A stretch of DNA of 64,000 nt from Tenrec ecaudatus (Eukaryota > Chordata > Mammalia > Afrosoricida > Tenrecidae): contig NC_134545.1 of assembly GCF_050624435.1 (NCBI RefSeq), positions 84,269,563-84,333,562 on the forward strand, given 5' to 3'. This document shows positions 59,601 to 64,000 of this stretch, one piece after another. The notes beneath the pieces were generated by a model that saw only the letters and a list, made by a program, of their open reading frames with translations, was not told the origin of the DNA and ran no database searches. How positions within the stretch are numbered: the stretch's first letter is position 1; each line of letters opens with the position of its first letter. Position numbers and translations under genes: made by a program.

Positions 59601-62600
59601 CCGGTGATTCTGAACGCCTGCTGCTCGGCAGGAGAAAGCTGAGGCTGTGTGCTCGCTACAGATTTGCACACTTAGAAAACCCACACTCTGCCCTAAGGGT
59701 CAGGATGAGTCGGAAGTGGTGGGCTCGCAGGGATTCTGGTTAGCCGAGTCAGACTGAGTTACATATAAACACCTTTACACAGCTTTCAAAGACTCCCAGA
59801 ATGCACCCAGCTCTCTGTACCTCAGTTTCCCCACTACTCCTGCTGTTGAGCCTTCTCTTCAGGGCTCTCTGCCCCATTCCTGCAACCTGCCACATTGCTG
59901 GGCTCAGTGTGTGGCAGGTTGGTGGTTGTGGTCCCCTTTCACTACACCAAACCTGCCCCCTTCTCTTCAGGCTGCGCTTACATCTCAATGAGCTCTGTCC
60001 GTCTCTAACATGTCACAGCATTGAGGGAACACGCTGCAGCCGAGTACCTGATTTCTCGCTCGCATTTCCCACTTGTATCACATGCACGTGGCAGAGTGGA
60101 AAGGGCCTGGAGAGTTCAGGTCTACCATGAGCACTATAACTACGTGAACTGCTTTTTACCTCACTTAGTTGCTTAGAAAACTTCCTTACTTTTCCTGGTA
60201 GGATGTTCAACTAGAGCAGTGGTTCTCAACCTTCTTAATGCTGTGACCCTTTCACACAGTTCCTCATGTTGTGGTGACCCCCAACCATAAAATTATTCTC
60301 GCTGCTACTTCATCAATGTCATTTTGCTACTGGTATGAATTGGGCGACCCCTGTGAAAGGGCCGTTCAACCCCCAAAGGGATTGAGATCCAGGGTTTGAG
60401 AACCGCCGAACTAGAGGGCCTCTTGACATGTCTACTAATTAAATTTTGCTATTCCAAATAGATCATAAGCTCCTGTGAGTGTCTAGTCCCAAAAGATTTC
60501 GCCAATGCTACTTTGCCTTTGGGCACGCTGTACATTTTACCGCCAATGGAGACCTGGAGGATCGGATGAGCGGGTGCACATTCATAGTGGCTTCAGGGTC
60601 TTGGAGCTGGGGGCCCTGGACAGCTGTCAAAAGCATGCCAAACATTGAAGTGCAAGGCTCTCACCTGCGGAGCAAAACCAGTGAGGTGCTTCAGGTGGCT
60701 GCTGACTCGGTTGGACTTCTTGATGATGGAGTGGATGTTCAGTTTGGAAATCTTCTCCATGAGGCTATCTTCATCCCCCTTACGGTACTTGAGGACTGGG
60801 CAGGGAGTCAAGAAAGCACTGGACTGAGCATGGCTACAGGATGGGCACAAAACACGACTGCACGACCCAAACTACAGCAAGTCCCTAACTGCAGCGAGCT
60901 TCGAACTGAGCGCAGTAGAGACAAAACACCACGCACTAGTTCAGGGGCCAGCGTCATGCCTACAGGAAAGGAGACCGCCTGTGTGGCCAGCTAGGAGACA
61001 CGCCTGAAGACAAGGAGGACAGGCAGCAGAGGCGTAGACAAAGAAAGGAAGACTCGGAGGCAAGGAGATCCGAGTTCAGTGCTGGGATCTGTCACTTACT
61101 AAAGGATGGCCTCAGATCAGTCACTTCATGTTCTGGAGCCTCATTAACCTCTCCAACAGAACGCACAGCATTCATGTCTATGAACTTTGTCACTCATCTT
61201 AAACCTGAGGAAGGAAAAGTGTTAGCAACGAGGTTTCCGTACCCAGGTCCTTGCGACGCTTATACTCGTTAATGTTAACGTTGATTTCCTTCACGGCCAG
61301 GACGGCGCTGGTTAAAGGCACTTTGTCTGCGTGGGTCTCCGGGGTGGCGTGCAGCAGCTCCATCAGCAGCAGTGGGTAGCGCATTACTCTCTGTACCGGT
61401 TTGATGAGGAAGGAGCCCAGGTTGATGTAATTGGTGCAGCCCCTAGAAGGAGGAGGAGAAGAGAGCGGCGATTCAGTCCATTTTCGATACAGTGCCAACA
61501 GGTGGGGCTGGCTGTTCCCAAATACGGATCCTTTGCTCTACTTTGCCCTCGCGTCCACCCATCACGGGGGCTTGCCAGGGGGACAATGCCATGCTCTTTT
61601 CATCCCATCTGCCCGTGGACTTTTCCAAGCCCCCTCGTATGGACCCCTAAGACACCCAAGGCCCTGCTCTCGCTGCTGGGGACTTAGCAGCGACCAAAAG
61701 AAGTCTCTGCCGTGCTAGCAGGAGACAGGCAGTATGCAGCTGGCATAGAAAGGGTCATGTGGTGGTGAATGCTGGGGAGGAAAACACAGCCAGGCAACAC
61801 CCCTTCTCAGTTTCTGTCAATAAAGGGAGAGGACGGAGTCGCGTGTCTCTTACGGGCTAGGAAGAATCCAGCAAAGACATGAGCTTGAACTTACCACTCA
61901 CTGTAGAGGCTCCTACAGGGCAGGGGACATGAAAAGAGAGAGACAGCTGGTTAGAGAGCTGCTGCTGCTGCGGAGGCCACACGCTCCCCAGAGTATACCC
62001 ATCAGCCAGGTAGACGGAAATCACCCGCGCTAAGAGGGGCTGTAGGAAGGCCTATGCACAAATGGCTGACGGGCTTGGCTGCTGAACGAAAGGTTGGAGA
62101 TTCAAGTCCACCAGGAGGTGCCTTGGAAGATAGGCCAGGCGATCTATGTCCGAAAAGCTTGCCAGTGAAAACTCTAGGGGGCCCAGTGCTACTCCGAAGC
62201 ACACGGGATCCATCACCCAGCGTCATGAGTCGGAGGTGATGTGACGGTATCTGGTGGTTGTCATACGGCGGCGATATATCAGAACTAATGAAACATAAAG
62301 TAAGGCTAACCCCCAACTTCAGTTTCATTAAAACAAAATGAAACCAAGCCCAGAATCCGGACTCACAGTGGTCTCTAAGCGAGCAGAACTGCCCCCCCAG
62401 GGTGCCCACGGGAAGCAGACAGCCACCCCTTTCTGCTGCGGAGCAGCTGGCGGACTCAGCACGGTCACAGCTGTACCTGGAGCAGTGTGTCACCAGGACG
62501 CCTTGCACTTTGGTCTACTTACATGTCTGTTAGATCCTGGTGACCTGCTGCCCCAGGACCAGGGAACCCACACGACCTTTCTGGGTGCTTTTCTTATTGG

Positions 62601-62990
62601 AAAATGCTAAGAAAATATGTTGTGCGCAAAGATAAAAGTACAAGCACATCGCCCCTTCGTATTTCCTTGACATGTGGGGAAAAGGGCAAGCTACACGGCT
62701 AATCGTGTGTGCCTGCAGGGACGCTTCAGGATCGGCAGGTCAAACAACTACATCAACGGCCCGAGAAGCCTAGCCAATAACAGTGACATCCCAAAGGCAG
62801 AACCAAAGAGCGACGAGAGACGTGAGGTGGCCCAAACCCTACTTGAGCTCCGCCAAGGAGTCCTGAAGGTGCCTCAGGATCTTCTCATCCTTCTCGTAGA
62901 CCTCCAGCAGCGAAATGGCCTCGTCGTGATTCTGGCAGTAGACCTTGTACGTCTCCTCTAGCTCAAGCCGGTGACCCAGGAACACAGCTC
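50418..62990 (-). CDS. DNMBP: DNMBP (Tuba), 3' half: 11 coding exons
   Basis: Scaffold and Cdc42 exchange factor linking dynamin to actin regulators at membranes and cell junctions. On the minus strand exons 62990-62843, 61912-61895, 61442-61243, 60795-60665, 59450-59346, 58918-58790, 57249-56917, 56371-56192, 54591-54393, 52615-52068 and 50603-50418 join in frame: 2177 nt, 724 residues plus stop and a 2-nt carried-over codon. Order: C-terminal DH domain with the hallmark [18 protein letters not shown] domain (about YRKGDEDS to [10 protein letters not shown]), SH3 ([14 protein letters not shown] ... RWLIDNG), a Ser/Pro-rich linker, final SH3 ([17 protein letters not shown] ... YVPSNYI). The C-terminal SH3 of Tuba is known to bind N-WASP and Ena/VASP-type proteins. 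The four N-terminal SH3 domains and the start lie right of the window. Convergent with ABCC2, as in human. Confidence 0.97.
50604..52067. other. DNMBP last intron: A-rich stretch, no element named
   Basis: 51600-51790 is A-rich (aaaaaacaggctaccgcaaa) and may be the worn tail of a retroposon. Nothing else recognised; the 209-codon minus frame 50945-51574 lacks any signature. Confidence 0.45.
52068..52615 (-). CDS. DNMBP: DNMBP exon: SH3 end and Ser/Pro-rich linker
   Basis: 548 nt. Begins [18 protein letters not shown], finishing the penultimate SH3, then a low-complexity Ser/Pro/Arg-rich stretch ([18 protein letters not shown] and on) to SEAEGNQ. This linker is the most diverged and GC-richest coding part of the gene here. 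Acceptor ctgcccacag, donor gtaagt. Confidence 0.95.
53060..53224 (-). repeat. AfroSINE
   Basis: ccccgtaggacagggtggaa, ttacaggagtagaaagccct, gaactgctgaccttgcagtt, gccagcagggctccc. DNMBP intron (52616-54392). Confidence 0.85.
53465..53614 (-). repeat. AfroSINE
   Basis: gctcgagtgg-like start (gccctcgagtggattcc), ggagtgagtcgaactgcccc, gccaccagggctcctc. Same DNMBP intron. 53700-53775 may hold a further scrap. Confidence 0.78.
54393..54591 (-). CDS. DNMBP: DNMBP exon: first part of penultimate SH3
   Basis: 199 nt. Reads [20 protein letters not shown], then the SH3 start [35 protein letters not shown] and [10 protein letters not shown]. The tryptophan in NRWLID is the conserved ligand-binding SH3 Trp. 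Ends one base into the valine codon finished by the next exon. Acceptor accttctag, donor gtaaga. Confidence 0.96.
55466..55655 (-). repeat. AfroSINE, full length
   Basis: ctgccacccagtcaattccg, actcttcaccagggtctttc, actgctgacctcgtggttag, ctctccaggcgcc. DNMBP intron (54592-56191). Confidence 0.85.
55910..56090 (+). repeat. AfroSINE
   Basis: gtggtgcttttgggtgggta, gcaaggttcgtggtttgaaa, gtactcccgtgaagttttac, gattcgactggacggcagta. Antisense to DNMBP, 100 bp from an exon. Confidence 0.85.
56192..56371 (-). CDS. DNMBP: DNMBP exon: end of BAR, linker
   Basis: 180 nt, 60 codons, phase 0: [37 protein letters not shown] and [17 protein letters not shown]. Acceptor gcgggctccag, donor gtgcgt. Confidence 0.96.
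56848..56909 (-). repeat. DNMBP: purine/pyrimidine tract beside DNMBP donor
   Basis: Pure G/A on the + strand, thus ~62 nt of uninterrupted C/T in the DNMBP pre-mRNA starting ~8 nt after the donor at 56916. Confidence 0.95.
56917..57249 (-). CDS. DNMBP: DNMBP exon: main BAR helices
   Basis: 333 nt, 111 codons, phase 0 at both ends. Includes [58 protein letters not shown] and [19 protein letters not shown], the dimer-forming long helices of the BAR domain. The donor gtgagtacc is followed at once by a ~60-nt pure pyrimidine tract on the transcribed sense strand. Confidence 0.97.
57250..58552. other. DNMBP intron: SINE scrap only
   Basis: 57945-58055 reads like a forward AfroSINE piece (ggaggcaccatggttaagtg, ccagtcagaatccgtgc). 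The rest is unrecognised. Confidence 0.5.
58553..58735 (+). repeat. AfroSINE
   Basis: gaggacgccggtgacacaat, aaaagtcagcagtttgaacc, gccacagggtcgctgagtca. Ends 55 bp before a DNMBP exon boundary (58790). Confidence 0.82.
58790..58918 (-). CDS. DNMBP: DNMBP exon: BAR helix
   Basis: 129 nt, 43 codons, phase 0 at both ends: [20 protein letters not shown], then [19 protein letters not shown] and FTSF. Acceptor ctggccccag, donor gtaagt. Confidence 0.95.
59185..59322 (+). repeat. AfroSINE fragment
   Basis: gaaaggctggtggttcaagt, gcctggtgatctacttccgt, atactcacgcccaagtgact. Ends 24 bp before the DNMBP exon boundary at 59346. Confidence 0.72.
59346..59450 (-). CDS. DNMBP: DNMBP exon: BAR helix
   Basis: 105 nt, 35 codons, phase 0 at both ends: [35 protein letters not shown]. 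Amphipathic helix with alternating acidic and basic positions as in BAR bundles. Acceptor ttcgaacag has a weak pyrimidine tract; donor gtgagt. Confidence 0.95.
59557..59745 (+). repeat. AfroSINE
   Basis: actctggtgacaccgtgggt, agaaagctgaggctgtgtgc, ccctaagggtcaggatgagt. DNMBP intron (59451-60664); 59746-60208 to its right is unrecognised. Confidence 0.8.
60217..60408 (-). mobile_element. SPIN-type hAT element with perfect 8-bp TSD
   Basis: 192 bp, from cagtggttctcaacc to ttgagaaccgccg, reverse orientation. Flanks are aactagag on both sides (60209-60216, 60409-60416). Lies in a DNMBP intron, ~260 bp from the 3' end of the 60665-60795 exon. Confidence 0.92.
60665..60795 (-). CDS. DNMBP: DNMBP exon: DH-BAR junction
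   Basis: 131 nt. Reads [38 protein letters not shown] and TGFAPQ, the connector and start of the BAR helical bundle. Phase 0 at the 3' end. Acceptor ctccctgcccag, donor gtgaga. Confidence 0.96.
61243..61442 (-). CDS. DNMBP: DNMBP exon: DH domain core
   Basis: 200 nt. Encodes [56 protein letters not shown] and EYKRRKDL. The block [15 protein letters not shown] is the most conserved helix of RhoGEF DH domains, central for Cdc42 exchange. Acceptor ctccttctag, donor gtacgg. Confidence 0.96.
61443..61894. other. DNMBP intron before DH core: nothing recognised
   Basis: 450 bp intron between the microexon and the DH core exon; no repeat identified. The intron 60796-61242 is also unrecognised. Confidence 0.5.
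61895..61912 (-). CDS. DNMBP: DNMBP 18-nt microexon: DH domain
   Basis: Eighteen bases between acceptor ccctgtag and donor gtaagt on the minus strand. Joining the flanking exons through it gives [19 protein letters not shown] in frame, matching SLYNEW at this spot in the human protein as I recall. Without it the frame is kept (18 = 6x3) but six residues of the DH core would be lost. Confidence 0.9.
62058..62253 (+). repeat. AfroSINE
   Basis: acgggcttggctgctgaacg, ggttggagattcaagtccac, cagcgtcatgagtcggaggt. DNMBP intron 61913-62842. 62350-62475 may hold a second, reverse fragment (gagcagaactgccc). Confidence 0.8.
62843..62990 (-). CDS. DNMBP: DNMBP exon: DH domain middle
   Basis: 148 nt. Reads [36 protein letters not shown] and [12 protein letters not shown]-domain helices. 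The first two bases finish a codon begun upstream of the window; the last two (AA) finish in the microexon. Acceptor tctttcaaag (minus strand) has a reasonable tract; donor gtaggg. Confidence 0.93.
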
Positions 62991-63501
62991 CTTTGAAAGA
63001 CAAACACACAGACGGTGCTTTGAGAAGCTTCCTTCTCTCCAACCTCATTCTAAGCATCGCACACTGAGCGCCCCACCTCTAAAATAGCCAAACTTCACTA
63101 TCATCTCATCCCAAGAGCGTCAGCCCTGATGGTAGCGTCACGTTCCACTTATTTAAAGCCAAACGCAAAAAACTAGATCTAATTATCATTTAATTGCAAA
63201 ACAGGAGCTGGAGCTTGTATGGGATGCCAGGCCCCTGCTACAGACAGAGGTTCCGCCCCTGGACAGACAGAGCCAGGCATTGTAAGCACCTTCCTTTCCT
63301 GAGCAGGTAATGGAACACTGTAAGGAGAAGCCCCAGAGAGCTGGAGAGACCTCTGATGGTAAGCGGTGCTAACCTTTGGTGTGTCAGTTACATACATCAC
63401 TATATTAAAATAATCCAAAGTATGATGAGTGATGTAAGAAATGGAGAAGACAGCAGTTGCCTTCCTTCCTACCTTATATTATCCCTTTCTGTGCTATTCC
63501 C

Positions 63502-63670
63502 AGGGAGCCTGGTGGTGGAGTGGGGCATGCATGCATTGAGCTGCTGACCACAAAGGTCGGTGGTTCCAATCCACCAGCTGCCCTGAGGTTGGAAGAAGTC
63601 TCGGAAACCCGAAGGGGCAGTTCTGCTCTGTCGTACAGGGTCGCTGAGACTCAGAATGGGCTCGGCGAGA
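63502..63670 (+). repeat. AfroSINE
   Basis: gggagcctggtggtggagtg, aaaggtcggtggttccaatc, gtcgtacagggtcgctgaga. DNMBP intron. 62991-63501 is unrecognised intron; no further DNMBP exon found there. Confidence 0.85.
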
Positions 63671-63699
63671 GGGGGTCCGTTTCTCGTTGTATGCTATTC

Positions 63700-63825
63700 C
63701 GAGAGCCCTCGGGGTGCCACGCTTAGCTAGCTGGCTGCTCATGGACAGGCGAGTGACTGGAACCTACCAGTCACTTCACAAGAGAGACGAAGCAGGCCCT
63801 CTGCCTCTGTAAAGATCCTACAAGC
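63700..63825 (+). repeat. AfroSINE, diverged fragment
   Basis: gagccctcggggtgccacgc, cttagctagctggctgctca, aagatcctacaagctgagac. Confidence 0.55.
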
Positions 63826-63942
63826 TGAGACCCACATGTTGAGAACCTCTGGTCTAACTCATCAAGGCCTCAAATGCCTGCCACCCCTTCCCTCGTCCAA
63901 CTGGACTAGAATCCTTAACCCGTCTTCTGGTACAATAAAAGG

Positions 63943-64000
63943 TGCCCTGGAGGTGTTGTGGGTTAAGAGTTAGACTGCTAGCCACAAGGTCAGCATTTCT
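63943..64000 (+). repeat. AfroSINE head, cut by window end
   Basis: gccctggaggtgttgtgggt then agactgctagccacaaggtc, the start of a forward copy. Confidence 0.8.

Noticed and set aside
27051..63700. tRNA genes suggested by B-box-like ggttcgaaacc runs
   Set aside because: They are tRNA-derived heads of AfroSINEs with SINE bodies attached and no intact cloverleaf.
63830..63860. gttgagaacctctgg, SPIN-like end
   Set aside because: No partner end within range and only about 12 bases match; probably chance or a scrap.
62991..64000. Possible further DNMBP exon
   Set aside because: No DH-domain peptide in any minus frame; only intron and AfroSINEs.

Overview
This is nuclear DNA of a placental mammal, almost certainly an afrotherian and most likely a tenrec (Echinops-like). 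Two observations lead there. About 35 copies or pieces of the afrotherian tRNA-derived AfroSINE are scattered through the 64 kb, together with long afrotherian-type L1 3' ends. There are also five short hAT elements with SPIN-type ends (CAGYGGTTCTC...GAGAACCGCTG). SPIN is a horizontally transferred family known from tenrec but not, as far as I recall, from other afrotherians. The species call is inference; the repeats are read directly.

The window holds the 3' halves of two convergent genes, arranged tail to tail as on human 10q24. On the + strand, 1675-25905 carries the last 14 coding exons of ABCC2 (MRP2/cMOAT), the canalicular conjugate exporter. The exons join in frame to 734 residues that cover the end of NBD1, the linker, the second membrane domain, the complete NBD2 and a PDZ-ligand-like C-terminus. 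On the - strand, 62990 down to 50418 carries the last 11 coding exons of DNMBP (Tuba). They cover the C-terminal part of the RhoGEF DH domain, the BAR domain and the last two SH3 domains, include an 18-nt microexon, and are followed by a ~1.4 kb 3'UTR. Neither promoter is in the window.

The ~23 kb between the two 3' ends (about 25.9-49.0 kb) contains no gene I can support. It is a mosaic of mobile elements: AfroSINEs, a perfectly flanked SPIN element (30.1 kb), a 1.8 kb L1 3' end with target-site duplication (31.3-33.1 kb), a solo LTR (34.5 kb), an LTR-like afrotherian repeat (35.2 kb), a TA-flanked MITE (36.5 kb), a decayed mariner (37 kb), a deleted class-I endogenous retrovirus with both LTRs (39.7-41.8 kb), an old L1 (43.3-44.5 kb), and a ~2.3 kb minisatellite of 32-bp units (46.1-48.4 kb) just past the DNMBP poly(A) site.

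The most interesting signal is the SPIN element ending 32 nt before ABCC2 exon 31. Its 8-bp target duplication copies a branchpoint-like sequence, so the insertion seems to have rebuilt the 3' splice region instead of destroying it. All comparisons with human or rat proteins are from memory; no search was run.
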